From: Gaeumannomyces sp. JS-464
Taxonomy: Eukaryota > Ascomycota > Sordariomycetes > Magnaporthales > Magnaporthaceae
Length of the DNA stretch: 64,000 bases
Direction of reading: 5' to 3'
Assembly (NCBI GenBank): GCA_002197995.1
Contig: NGZR01000004.1
Span: forward strand, 434,001 to 498,000
The notes below the pieces were generated by a model. That model saw only the letters and a program-made list of their open reading frames with translations, made no database searches and was not told where the DNA came from. Positions within the stretch are counted from its first letter, which is position 1. Every line of letters starts with the position of its first letter. The position numbers and the translations under genes are program-made. Below, piece after piece: positions 24,333-36,401 of this stretch.

Positions 24333-27300
24333 CTGACCCCTGTATCTCTGTCCTTGTTGTTGTTTTTTGAGCCGCATCCAGAAACGTTTGATGGGAGGCC
24401 GCATCTGACTTTGACTTTCTTGGAAGAAGGCTGACCTGTTCCAGGATCTGGGGTGTGTCTATACCACGCACACGGCACACGTGCATGCGGTGTAATACTA
24501 GCGCAGATTTATTTTTCTCTTTTGTTCTTGGGAGGTGGTATCGCTGTACACACTTGCAGTCTGAGCTTCTGACGATGTCCGCGGCGCGGAGCCGAAGGCC
24601 AGCCTCTCATTCACGCACCTAGGTGGTGGTGGTTGGTACGTACACATCACAACTAGGTACTGGCTGCGGCACGGGGCCGTTGGGCTCGAAACATCGGGCC
24701 TCGGCCCTGGACATTTACTTGAGCCTCCCCTTCCGTTCCGATGGTCGCACAACCCACGGGGTATTGATGCAAATTGCGCGTGCGACAGCGTATGAAGTCC
24801 ACACACGTGGCCGACCCCGTGCAACCCTCCATCCGGGTACCCGTCCATGGAGATACATGTGTCGGTCTGCCAAGTTGTTTGCGGTTCCGATAACCATTAC
24901 TGGAACCGCATCAACCGCAGACCCGATGAAAGGCAATATGCGTTGCTGCCGCATGTCCCTGTTTTACCGGCCACGGGCTTGGGCATCAATGCCGTGCTAT
25001 TCACCCCAGTGGAATTGGTATATAAGTGCTGCGGAGGATGCCTTCAATGCCCTCGTGAGGGGTGGGTGCGGACGACGACGGTTGCCTTGAAAACCCTCAC
25101 CGACTTTGACCGACTTTTTGCGCGGGCAGGTATATGCGGCTCAGAACATCCGTATCATCCCCCTATAGATTCCAAGTTTCTCGATTGCATGGTCTTCTGT
25201 TGACAATGTCGCTACCCGTTATAGTTCTGCCTGGCATGGCTTCTCATCGCCCCTCGATTGGTATCAAATTGAGCGAGAAGATGAGAAAAAAAAAAAAAAA
25301 AAAAGCGGTGGCGGGCCCTGTCAGGTTGCATGCCTTTGGGCATATGACCAGCTCGGCCTACCGGGAGGCCGGATTGGGTTCCGGCACTACCGTCCTGGAC
25401 AAGTCACAAATCTGTCCCCGGATTGGCTGGCGGGGCAGGCGCCGCAACAACGCAGCTTGTGTGTGTAACACAACACATAGCATAGCACACAGCACACAAG
25501 CTCACCGGGCGGCCTTTTTCAAAGTTCCAGCAGGAGTGTGCAGCAAAGCCTGATAATTATGACGGCTATGACGGGGACAAGACCGTCGCGTGGTCAAGTG
25601 CATCCATTGCGCCTCCGCCTCCGAAGGGAGAGACGCCACAGGAGGGGGGAAGCATGGGGGTCATGCAGCCATCTTTTACGCCCGGCTTGTATGAGAGCTT
25701 TTGCTTCACATTGGGGTGGAGGAATGTGCAGCGGGTGCACAAAGCTGTTCGCCTGTCTCCAACCCTGCCTTCTCTCCGGGCTGAGGGGAAATACGGAATG
25801 AAGCCCTCTTCTAGGGGGTGCGAGGTGGCGCTCTTAGAGTTGCTACTCTACCCAGGTGCTTGGAAGAGGATCGCCGTCAACCCGGCAGGCGCCAATCAGT
25901 CCTGGACTGACAAAAGACGTTACTGGGGTCAAGAGGAAAAGCAAAGGGAAATTTTATCCGATGTGTCAAGATGAGGCGAGGATACTAAGGCCCAGGAATG
26001 TGGAGAAAGGATAGGTTCTGATTCATCTGCGTCAGGTTTTCTTTCTTGTGGCTGGGCTTTTGGAGGTCTGGCTCAGGGGGAGAAGTCTCTCTTGCGCCGC
26101 AGGACGACATGAGATGCTACATCGTCAACATCCTCACATTGCCCCCGGATTGTTCTCCCCGGAGCCACCGTGTCTTCTGGATTTACCTGTCTACCTTTCC
26201 GCCCGGTTGGGATGGCGGCAGCAAGAAGAGGGCGAGGCGAGCGGCATGGCACCAGCGATCGACTGGCTAGAAACGACGGCCAGGTCAAATCTAGCAGCCA
26301 GGGTTTGCTGGAGATTGACATGTGAGTGATGAGCCATGATTGTCAACACAGCCGCGGCGTCTGCAGCAGCACGCTGGCGCCAGAACATGCCTCCCCGAAA
26401 TTCTGAGATCTGACTGAAGCCCGGGATACGCAGCACGGACCGCGTCGTTTTTGTTTCCTAATCTCCGAGGAAGACGGAACTTGTCTTGGACACCTGATCC
26501 TCGCCCCGAAGCTGCATATGACGATGGCAGCCAGCTAGCCAGCCCTGCGCCGACGACTGGAGACACAGATAGACGGCGTCTAGCCTCTGGATCAAGTCGA
26601 CTAGGCGGCGGTGCAAGCCGCAATGCTGGATCGTGCCATCATCGATGGTTCCTCGGCGAGAACCGGACGCCCGAGAAATTGAGGCTATGCGAACTCAAGC
26701 GAGGATATGCCCAGGCGCAGCAGGAAAAGAGGCATTTCAATATTTCAAAGCTAGTTGGCGATTCGTTGGTTCCCAGATCTTAAAGGCGGGAAATAGTTGG
26801 AAATCATCACATGCTAGGTAGGTAGTTGTCAAGAATGAATGGCGGTCAATATCGGAATATAAAAAAATATAAAAAAAAGAAAAAAAAAAAGCAGAAGCTC
26901 ACTCGGCTGCCCTTGCTTTTGGGCAAGCCTCAGAGGGCAGGCTCGAGCCAGCGAGCTCGGGGTTTCCTGGCCCTCCTGTGGAAGAAAGTTGTGGCATGTT
27001 TTATACCACCTCAACGGCTCGGTTTGCTGCTGGGAGCTGTTGGAAATCAGACTACTGTCCGAGTATATGAGTGCTATTCTTTCCATAACAGGGAGGAAGA
27101 GGGAAACAACGAGCGAGTAGACTAGCCTGACTATGAACCCTGTGGATGGACCCAGCCTCGGAAGACATCCGAGGAGATCTTCAAACACCCAATTTTCGTA
27201 ACGCCCCTGGCCCACCTGGGCCCTACCTACCTTACCTATGCACAACATTTATTGGAGCCGAGCTTAACGTGCCAGGGGCTAGGTCGGATTAGGGCCGAGC

Positions 27301-29893
27301 CTACCATGTCGGGCAGACGGGCAGGTCAACGTGTAAGTGACGGGAACAGTCCGGCCCGGTGCAAAGATGATGGGGCGATGGGTAGGTAGGCAGGAACGTG
27401 AGCGGGAAGATGGTGGGTTGGCAGGAAGGGGGTCCGTCGTGGACTTTCACGCCAGCCCAGCGGGGCTCGCTGGTCGGAGTACCGTTGCCCAGGCGCAAGG
27501 CAGCTCAGGCAGAAATTGGCCACCGTCAATCCTTGTCACTTGGCTGAAGAGGTGGAATAAAAGATGAAAAACAAATCTTGCAGAAGATGCGTTTGCACGG
27601 TTCTGGAAGAGCGTGCTGCGTTTTGGCCGACACCGCCACGCAGGTGCAGCCCAGCCTTCCCTCCAGCGTTTTGCAGTGCAGGGTTCGCTGTTGATCAGTG
27701 TTCTGTTTGTTGCTCCATCTCCTTCATCGGTTCTCAGTTATACGTTGGTGTGACTGGCCAGGACGGTAGCGCGCGGGGTGGGGCTCCATGGCGCCCTCCT
27801 ACTGCACGAGCTGCAGCGCGAGAAATCAATGGAATGCAAGCCAGCGCTCAGCCTTCCAGGCAGCCGGTGCATTGCTGCCGACGACACTGGGCCGTGACGG
27901 GCTTGGCCGCGGCCTGTCATCATTCTCGCAGGAGGCAAAAGGGAAATGATTTTCTCGAATGCCTGTCGAGGTGTGTCTGCCCTCGATGGATTCCACGTGG
28001 TTCTGGTTTGAGCGGACCTCCATCTTCTTGGGTCGCGACCCGCCTGTCGGTGCCTTGTCACCTTGCGCTCAGCACAGGCCAGCGCCGCACAGCACCGCAC
28101 GCACAGTGCCCACTCTCCACCGCAGAGGCACATACCTGGGTACGGGCAGTCTGGACCTACCCAAAACGGGAGCGACTCACATCATGGCGCACGGCTGTGG
28201 TCGATGGCTGCTCTCTGCGGGCCAACCACAGCCCGCCCCTCCACCTTGCTCTTTCTTGGCCTGGGACGCCTTGCGGCGCTGGGTCGCGCACCACCTTTGG
28301 GAAAAGAGGTGCTGAGGGTTTTTGCGCAGCCCGCCCTCCCTGCCCACCGCTCCTGTCTGCCCCGATGGCCTCTCCTGGCCTGCCACGCAAGCAATGCGAA
28401 GCAGCAAAGGCTGCCCGTTTCCCTTTGCTGCCGACACCTATTGGGTTCTGGCCTCGCGCGAGCGCCTGCAACCAGGGCCTACACACTCACGCACACCCAC
28501 CACCCTCCAGTCCTGGTGTCGGGGCGGTGTCGGCGCCGTGTTTCTTGTTTCACCGCCAGCCCGCTCCAGCTGGCCGCGTCCCTTTGCGTTTCCCTCCACA
28601 TCTTCCTGTGGCGTCCCTTTTTCTCCTCTTTGCAGCGTGTTGTGATGCTGATGTTGGGGCCTCATCTTCCCTCCCATCCGAGTCGATGGACGCTTTCCTA
28701 TTTGTCCGCTTGCTGCAGGCTCCAAGTTGGACACCGAGTCTCCACCTCGGCTTGCCTTTGCTGCTGGGCTGCCTTTGGGGGGATGATAGCAGCCTGCATG
28801 CCCATTTTACTTGATGCCTTAGCTTGCTCCCACCACCCCTCCCGCACGCAAATAATGCTCATGTGCTCCACGGTCGGGCAACACTACCCCATGGAACCTT
28901 TTTCCAGAGTGAGGCTGCCAATGAGGATAGGCAAGGCCTGCCTGCCTGCTTGGACGCCATGGTGTGCACACATTCCAGGGTGTGCGGCGCGCCGGCGGGA
29001 AGGGACACCGTCCGGGCTGTGGTGTTCGGCTCGCCATTGCTGCATCATCGGTTTGTTTATCAATCTGTTTTTCTGGCTTGGCTCTCTTCCCGCCCGTTCC
29101 CTCGATCTGGGTCTCATCGCTACAATTGTAGGCCCGCAGTCTCACCGAGTTCCCGACGATTGCGTCTCTCTCTCCTGGACGCGGATCATCGCACACACCC
29201 TGGTGCCACACGCCCCAGGTCTCTTTCTCGTTCTGGCTCGAGAGGAAAGGCTCTGGTGGCTACCTCGAGCGGCGTGGCTGTACCTGATCTCGATATCACA
29301 CCCCCAGGCTAGCGCTGCACATCTCTCTGGATTGATACCACCTCATGCTCACCTCCCGGTCTCGGGATTGTCATTCCAACCAGAGTTTTGCATCGTTAAC
29401 TCATTTTACCCCTCCCCTTCTGTTCTTTTTCTCTTCCGTACCTCTGACCGTTTTGCGCACCTTTGAACTTGGGCCCGGGCACCAGGGCAGTCATGTCACA
29501 TGGGCTGGCACCCTGCTCAAGACAAGCCACGCAAAAAGATCCTCCTCGCTAACTCTAAAGTGCCCTCGTCGCCTCGAATTGGTTCTTCTGGACATTGCGA
29601 GCTTGCGGCTGCAGCCACACCTTCGTCTACCTCCCTTCACCCCACTGCTGCGCTTAAAAGATCCCGGACACCTATCATCGGGGAGCCTTCCCATCAACAG
29701 CCGGGCTACACACCACCACCACCACCACGACTGCCCTTGCTCTTCTTACCCTCTACCAAATAGGTATATATTTCCCTTGACCCCCCCTTCATCGCCACCA
29801 ACAAACCTCGTCCTCCAGCCCAAGACCTGGACTTTTTACTTACCAAACCAGACACGCTACACATTTCTATACTTCTCGTCAAGCATCGTCAGC
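24333..29893. other. 5.5-kb region without a convincing gene
   Basis: The left half (24.3-27.5 kb) is plain intergenic DNA with an A19 run (25286-25304) and an A-rich patch (26863-26891). The right half (27.5-29.9 kb) is strongly pyrimidine-rich on the plus strand and keeps open frames of 416 and 467 codons (27564-28814 and 28063-29466), but these overlap in different frames, lack domain motifs and show simple Ser/Pro/Cys/Leu-rich composition. I read it as a long promoter or leader of the transcription factor that follows. Confidence 0.45.
25286..25304. repeat. poly(A) run, 19 bp
   Basis: An uninterrupted run of 19 A in intergenic DNA; no poly(A)-terminated element could be recognised next to it. 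Confidence 0.9.
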
Positions 29894-31420
29894 ATGCTTC
29901 AGGGCTCGATGCAACACACAGCTCTGGGCACCGAAGACTGGTCGAGGCAACGCAGCACGGGCAGCATGAAGAATCATCGCGCAGCAAACAACATGCCCGC
30001 CCTGCACCAAGAGCCGGAGGAGATGGCACAGCCCGTCAAGATGTCCTTCGAGACTGTCGAATGGTCCAATCCATGTGCCAGGCCAACCCCCTGCACAAAG
30101 TGCATCTTCAAGTCACCAACCGACGGAAACCAAGACTGCCTCGATTGCTCCTCAAACTTCACCAAGTCATTGCGTGCCGCCAGCTCTGCTCCTAGTACGC
30201 CAACATTGACCACCAAGCAGGAGCCACGGGATCCAATAGAGTTGTTCAGCAGCGAGGCAATGGCAAAGACTATGTCGGCTATGTCATATGACAGCGCATA
30301 CGGAAGCAGCATAAACGACAGCCTGGTTGGCGGCATGGTCGGCATGGTCGATGCGTTCCACGAGAGCCCTGGAGGATACAATGGATACGTCCAGACTTCC
30401 CAGATCCCGTACAGCCAGGCGACAAGCCAATACGGCTCCAATGAGAGCCAGTTCGAATACAACGTCAGCCTGTACAACGAGCCCCTGGACGCGTGCCAGG
30501 CTGTCTCACCGATGGACCAATCAATATACCCCATGCCGTCGCCTCTCATGACCTATGCTGGCTCACCTCAGTTGGAAGGCTCGGTCACTTTGTAAGTTTG
30601 AGCAACCACCTTCCGCCACGGCATGCCACGTAGCTAACACACAGAAAAGCATCGACACGCAGCACACGATGGAGCTACCGCCCTCGCCGCCCCAGACAGC
30701 CGAGATCTTGACGCCTAGCCCGAAAGAGAAGTTCAAGTGCACCCAGAGCGGTTGTGGAAGGAGCTTCAGCAGGCAACCGATCTTCAACGGCACTACGATC
30801 ATGTGCATCCTGGACCTGATTCCACCGAAAAAGGGCACCCCTGCGACTACCCGAGGTGTACACGACAGGTTTCCCCTTTCCGCCGCAAGGACCACTACCG
30901 CGACCACCTGCGCGAGTTCCACAAGGAGGACCTTCTCAGACGTGGTGGCCAAGAGACGACTGAGTGGTTCAACGACCGCAAAATCAACCCAGGGGTTTGG
31001 AGGTGCGGCCGCTGCCTCCGCCGGAACAGCCTCGACAAGCGCGGGTACACGTGCTTCAAGTGCAAGGTCGACTGTGAACCGGCCAGAGTCAATCACAGGC
31101 AGAAGCAGCGACGTGCGACGATACAGACCCCTCGAGAAGCCCGCGTCCGTTTACCCCAAGTGCAAGGTCGAGTGCGGGTCGCCAAGAAGAGTCAACCACA
31201 ACAGAGGGGAGCAGCGCATCTTGCGCAGAGCCTGGAAAGACTCAACACGCTCTCCCCGAGTGCGGCGCCGACCGCGAACTGGCAAGGCCCCGCCACAGCC
31301 CCAGCTACAGAGAGCAACATGATGCTCTTTGCACCACGTTCTCCGTTCAGCAGCGAAGTAAAGACGCCCATAAACGCCGTCTTCCCCTACTCAGAAGAGC
31401 AGCTGCCGCTTTCTGCATGA
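29894..31420 (+). CDS. C2H2-type zinc-finger transcription factor
   Basis: Seen: exons 29894-30591 and 30650-31420 with a 58-bp intron (TT|C phase gives continuous frame), about 490 residues. The N-terminal half is low in order, rich in Ser, Gln, Met and Tyr, with a short Cys cluster (PCTKCIF..CLDC, about residues 72-90). The C-terminal half has a C2H2 finger (FKCTQSGCGRSFSR then DLQRHYDHVH), a second finger-like unit (PCDYPRC..FRRKDHYRDHLREFH) and a third Cys pair module (WRCGRC...CFKCKVDCE). This finger order is common in fungal regulators of unknown target. One G is missing at GG 30772-30773, inside the first finger; with it the finger is complete. A diverged second copy of the last Cys module lies 100 bp downstream in another frame. 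Confidence 0.75.
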
Positions 31421-33439
31421 TACCAATCATGCAAGTTTCCTCTATCGCTCACCATGGAACATCACCTTCACCTTTCGAGCCTCGACCGATCGATGTACCC
31501 TTGATGGGGGTCTCGACGCTCAAAACGCCTTGTTTATCGCAATTCTACTGCCTAGCTCCTAGCTCCTACCCCTCTCACGACTGTTGATGATATTATTACG
31601 ACTGTTTCTTGTCCAGGTGTTTTCATTCATCTATTTGTCACATTTCCTTACAAAGTCCTCAGCTCAACCTGGGCAATGGCTGTCAATACTTTACTTTTAA
31701 CTTCCGGTGAGGGTGGCTTCCTGATTTCTTCATGCCCTCCGCCGGTGTAGTTTCCATGTTTCGATCCCTGTCCTACACACGCTCTCCTCCTTTCCTGCCT
31801 TTGCGACTTCTTGGATACAAAATCCTTCTTTGGCTTGTCTGCGTCTATCTGCTCTTGTGTGCTTGGGGTTTTGTATCTCTGGTTTCGTCGCGATTCATTG
31901 CTTTTGCTGCTGGTCATTCTCTTCTTTGATGTTCCGTTAAAAAGAAGAAAATCCACGAAAAAAGCAGTGGAAGGAGGTACGATGGGATTCGGGGGTGAAG
32001 GGTGGTGTTTTCGGACCTGTTCGCTTTCTACCGATTTTGGAATGCATTCAACTGGAGTATGGGCGGCGTTTCCTGTTAAAGGAGGAGGTATCATTTGGGG
32101 ATAGAGAGTCACCCAGAAGAGGCGGGGTGAAAATCTGGCGCTGTTCTTTGCAACAGCCCCAGGTACGTTTTCGTTGTGATACCCGGGGTCGTTGTAACAG
32201 ATGACCCCATCCCATCTTCTTCACGCCTCGAAAACTTCAGAGCGGCCTACCTGCCTGACAGTTGAGAGAAGGGCGAAGAAACCAACGTTTTTACGACGAG
32301 CCTTTATCGCAAGGCTTGTCGTGAAGCAGTTGGCGTCCGGCCCAGGAGGCTGGATACCACGACTGCCATAGATGATAGACCCAACCCAAAATAGAGCATC
32401 GAGAGCACATAGCTCGCAAGATAGAGACACTCCAAGGCAGCAACCATCCATCATCAAAACGCGATACACGCTTCATCAGATTTGGCAATGTATTTGCGTG
32501 ACCACCACCCAACACCTTTTGATCTAGAACGAGGAGCTCGGGTCGGACACATACCCTAGTCCCCGACGGGTAGACAAACGGGGAATGGCTCACCCATTAC
32601 GGCGGCGGGAGCAAAGCGCCTCCGCACCAGGCCACACATAAATGGGTGTGTGGTCACAGGCAGGCTAGCAACCCACCATCAAGTGCTCGCCATGAAGGTG
32701 CGTGAGTAGGCAGGCAGACGCCTAGGCACGCAGACTACAAATGTTGGCGTTTTGTTTGCAAAAAGAAATGTGTGCGGGTGTGACCCTGACCCTGCTCTTG
32801 CGTCGCAGAGCACCACAGCACCACCATGACAGCTACGGGGGTTGCCTTACATGCCTTTTTTTTTTTTTTTTGCCCCTCCATCTTTGCGGGAGGGCAATGC
32901 ATGCACACCCCGCTGCAACGCCGTAGGATGTCGTGACGCCTTGGGGTTTGACACGGTTTCACGGAAGGGTGGAAATACACCCCTCGACAGGATTTTCTTC
33001 TCAGAAGTGCGGGAGAAAAAACGGCCTGGAAGGACCCCAAGGCACGCCCGGCAGAAGGATGGAGGCAATTGGAGCGTATGTGGGTGTGTGCACAGCGGTA
33101 GCGCTGCAGGACGCTGCAGATTTTGTTTGGCACCAGCATCCTTCATGTTCACTTGCGTCTGCATGTGGCCGCATGTCCCCTCCGGCAACACCTGCCCTGT
33201 AAGTGACGGAGAAGGTGGAGTGGGGCGGATCCTTGGCCTGCCTGCTACATACCGACCTACCTAGGTACCTACAAAGAAGGCGACCGTCTGTGGTCCGGCT
33301 CGCACCAATTTGGCCTGCACATGGCCTCAATCGCCAGATACACAACAGGGCCCTGGCGCTTGTTCAAGGCCGCGCGGGTCAGGGGACGTCGATCCAGTAG
33401 GTGGTTCCATTCATGGTCTACAACAACTAATTATTGTAC
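31421..33439. other. intergenic, no convincing gene
   Basis: The first part is a likely 3' untranslated region of the transcription factor. A T16 run lies at 32856-32871. A palindrome-like ACCTACCTAGGTACCTAC stretch is at about 33256-33272. Nothing else recognised. Confidence 0.45.
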
Positions 33440-33441
33440 TA

Positions 33442-33613
33442 CTTGTGCGGCTTTAAATCAGCTCGCACGAATCGGCCCTCTGGGGATAAAGTGCGGACGT
33501 ACAATTTGACGTTTTCAAAGCAATTTGACGTTTTTTAACGACATTTTTCCCCACCCAAATTAGCGGGAAATTAATGTACCGCTGAATAAATAAATCGCAC
33601 GCTTAATTGCATA
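33442..33613 (+). repeat. left terminal inverted repeat
   Basis: It begins CTTGTGCGGCTTTAAA directly after TA and ends near GCACGCTTAATTGCAT. It pairs with 36229-36399. The outer 37 bp are less well matched in one 8-bp patch. It contains two direct copies of CAATTTGACGTTTT (33502 and 33521). Confidence 0.85.
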
Positions 33614-34185
33614 CCCGCACAAGCCACGCGGGGCCCAGCTCCTGGTTATGCAATTAACTAAAAGGTGCAAATGCAGTTAATTATTTAAAAATAAAGCTAT
33701 TTAAGCCAGGGCGGGATTAATTAAATCGCTTAAATCAGCCTTTTCGTCCTAGGTATCAAAATTAGCGGCATTTAAGGTAAAAGTTACGCTTCCTTTAGTA
33801 TTTATGCCTTTTAAAAAGGATACCTCGTACTTTTCCGCTATATATTTGCCCGGAAAAAAGACTTCCAAAGCGAGATTTGGGCCGTACTTTTCCTTTTAAT
33901 AAAACCGGATAACCTTCCGGACCGTGCCCTCGTTTTTTGCGGTAAATCGCTACGGCGTATAGGGAAAAAGTCCTTCGGCAGGCTGCCAATTTGGAAAAAG
34001 GCAAACGTCGTCGTTATCCCTGCTAAATTATATGCGGGCGAAAAGCAAAGCCTTTTTTGCAAAGCATAAAACCGATCGTCGCGCTTTCGGCGTTATTACC
34101 AATATTTTTTAAAAAGCTCGGCTTTGTTTTTAAAGGCGGCTTGCAAAAGGTTAACGAAATTAGCAATCTTTTGCCGCTTAACTTA

Positions 34186-36075
34186 TTATAATCGCAAACG
34201 CGCGCGCAATTGCTTAAAGCGGTTACCTTTCTTTCGCTTATAATCCGGCAACCAACGCTTAAATATCCGCAATTCCGTTTTTAAATTTTTGCTTCGCAAA
34301 CGCCGGCGTTCCTTTCGTTTAAAAGCGAGGCGGTTATTCTCGTTATTAATTGCCCGGAAACGCGCGTCGTTTACCAAAATCGGGCTTATTTTGGTAATTA
34401 AACGGTTAAAAAAGCTTTTTTGCTTACGTTTAACTTTAGCCTTTTCGCGCCGGCGGAGCTTTTTAATCGCGCGAGCGCTTGCGAAAATCGCCGCGTATAA
34501 TGCCTTTTTCATTTTTAAAAAAACGTTAATTATCGTTAACGAAACCGCTTTGCCCGAAAAAGCGGAAAAATGCAGCTTTTTTTAAGCTAATTTTTATACG
34601 GAATAATATCCGATAAATTAAGCGATAAAGTTTTGGCCTTTTTCCAATTTAGCGCTATTAAATCCGGTGAAAGCGTTTTTAAAAAAGGTAAAAGTTCGCC
34701 GTCGTTATTAAAAAAAAAGGTTAAAAGTTAACTTCGGCGCTTAATCCGTCGAATTTGCTTTATCGCATTTGGGATATACCCGACCTTTTAAAAAATAATT
34801 AACGCGAATTTGGCAAAAGTAAACGGATTTTTAAAATTATTTAAAATAATTTCGGGATTAAAAAGCGAAAGCCCGTATTTTGCCTAAGCCGATTTAATTG
34901 TGCTAATTTTAAAAGCTCGTCGGCGTATGTTTTTAAAGCCATTTAAAAACTTTAAACGGTCGTAATTAATAGCGCTAAATTTAATTTGCAACGCGAAATC
35001 GCGCTAATACGCCGTTTTATAAAAAGAAAAAACGCTAACGTCGAAAGGTTGCAATTTATGCGTTATATACGGAGGAAACGGGAAAAGGATAATTTTTGCC
35101 TGCTGGTATTTTCCTAAAAGCTAAAGGTAAAATGAAATCCGTAATTATCGATTAATAATAGCTTATATTCGTTAAAATTTAACGGCTTTGTATTTTTAAA
35201 AAAATAATCCAGCTATTTAAACGCAATAAAATCGTTAATCCAGCCGTTTTCGTTTGTAATAAATTTCGTGCCCGGCTCGAAAAAGTTGTAAATATGCTTC
35301 CCGGTAATATTAATACCAAAAAGGATTACAAACGGAAAGATTGTTAAGCCCGAAACCGCGCAAATTTTAATTATCGTTATAAGCGCCCGATAATTTAGAT
35401 CGTTTTAAAACCACGTTTCGATTTCCGTATAACACTAAACGAAGCTTTTTTTAAATACGCCGATTTTAAATCCGATTTTATTAAAATTCCAAAAGTTTTC
35501 CGGTTTAATTTTATGCTTTTCGACGCATTATACGTAAACGTCGAACCATTTTTTAAATATTAGCCTGTTTTAAGCGGCGCGTTTTTTTGCAGCTCGTGGC
35601 CGGCCTTTTGCGCGCTTTAAAAAATGCTTATAAGCGTAAAGCCAATTTTGCGACCATTTTTTACTGGCTTTGTTAAAAAGCGGCTTAAATCGGCGGCGGA
35701 AAATCGAGTTAACGGCGTAAGTTATTGCGAAAGCGGTAATCGCGTTTTTAAAAAAAGGTAAGTTAAATTAGCACCAAAATACAGCCAAATTTAAATTAAA
35801 TGCCTTTTTTAACCGGTAAATTGTTTTTAATTAGCCTAAACGAGTAACGCGAGGCTTTTAATATTGTTAATCATTTTATTATGCCTTTCGTTATCCCGGC
35901 GCGAGGCTGTACCCTTTATACGCCTTTGGAAGAGGCGGGGGTTTAATCCGTAGTGCTTCGCCGCTTGCGCCGCGTTTTTAAACCGGCCGCAATTAACGTT
36001 TTCCATGGCGGCCAAAATCCGAGCCTCAACGATTTAAGCTTCCGCGAGCTTTTTTTGGTTCCGGATTTTGGCCAT
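34186..36075 (-). pseudogene. RIP-degraded Pogo-type transposase remnant
   Basis: Read on the minus strand from an ATG at 36075, short frame pieces resemble an HTH_psq/CENP-B-like start (an AAM..VNCGRF.NAAQAAKHY pattern), then DDE_1 landmarks such as an ENFWNFN.IGFRIG-like block (near 35500) and a LQPFDVSVFSFYK-like block (near 35040). The last piece, 34512-34186, is a Lys/Arg-rich C-terminal fragment. Numerous stop codons, mainly TAA and TAG, interrupt it. The high Lys, Ile, Asn and Phe content is what C-to-T/G-to-A change would give. There is no open frame longer than about 110 codons, so no active protein is expected. Confidence 0.75.
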
Positions 36076-36228
36076 TTGGGCGGGATTTTGGGCGTAAAAA
36101 ACAAGGGGGCAAAGCAGCAGAAAGCCTCGTGCGGAGGGGTTGAGGCCCGCCAAACGCGATCGCGATCACTCTACGCGTAAAAAAAGGCAAGTTATATCTA
36201 CGCGTTATTTGGATCCGGCCCGTGCAGC

Positions 36229-36399
36229 ATGCAGTTGAGCGTGCGATTTATTTATTCGGCGGTACATTGATTTCCTGCTAATTTGGGTGGGGAAAAATGT
36301 CGCTAAAAAACGTCAAATTGCTTTGAAAACGTTAAATTGCACGTCCGCGCTTTATCCCCAAAGGGCCGATCAAGCGCGGGTGTTTTAAACCCGCGCGAG
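36229..36399 (-). repeat. right terminal inverted repeat
   Basis: On the minus strand it begins CTCGCGCGGGTTTAAA and continues colinear with the left repeat to ATGCAG/GCAT. It is followed by TA at 36400-36401. Confidence 0.85.
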
Positions 36400-36401
36400 T
36401 A

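Larger units (their letters stand above)
33442..36399 (-). mobile_element. degenerate Pogo/Fot-like (Tc1/mariner superfamily) DNA transposon
   Basis: Seen: a 2958-bp AT-rich block in GC-rich surroundings, bounded by inverted repeats of about 170 bp (33442-33613 and 36229-36399) and flanked directly by TA on both sides (33440-33441 and 36400-36401), the target duplication of this superfamily. The two inverted repeats differ at about ten positions over their inner 143 bp, and all differences I can align are transitions, as RIP produces. The minus strand holds remains of a transposase. The terminal repeats contain an iterated motif. The element is dead as it stands; whether its family is still active elsewhere cannot be judged. 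Confidence 0.85.

Noticed and set aside
27564..29466. Two overlapping plus-strand open frames of 416 and 467 codons
   Set aside because: They overlap in different frames, are compositionally simple (Ser, Pro, Cys, Leu, His), lack motifs and follow from C/T-rich DNA with few stops.
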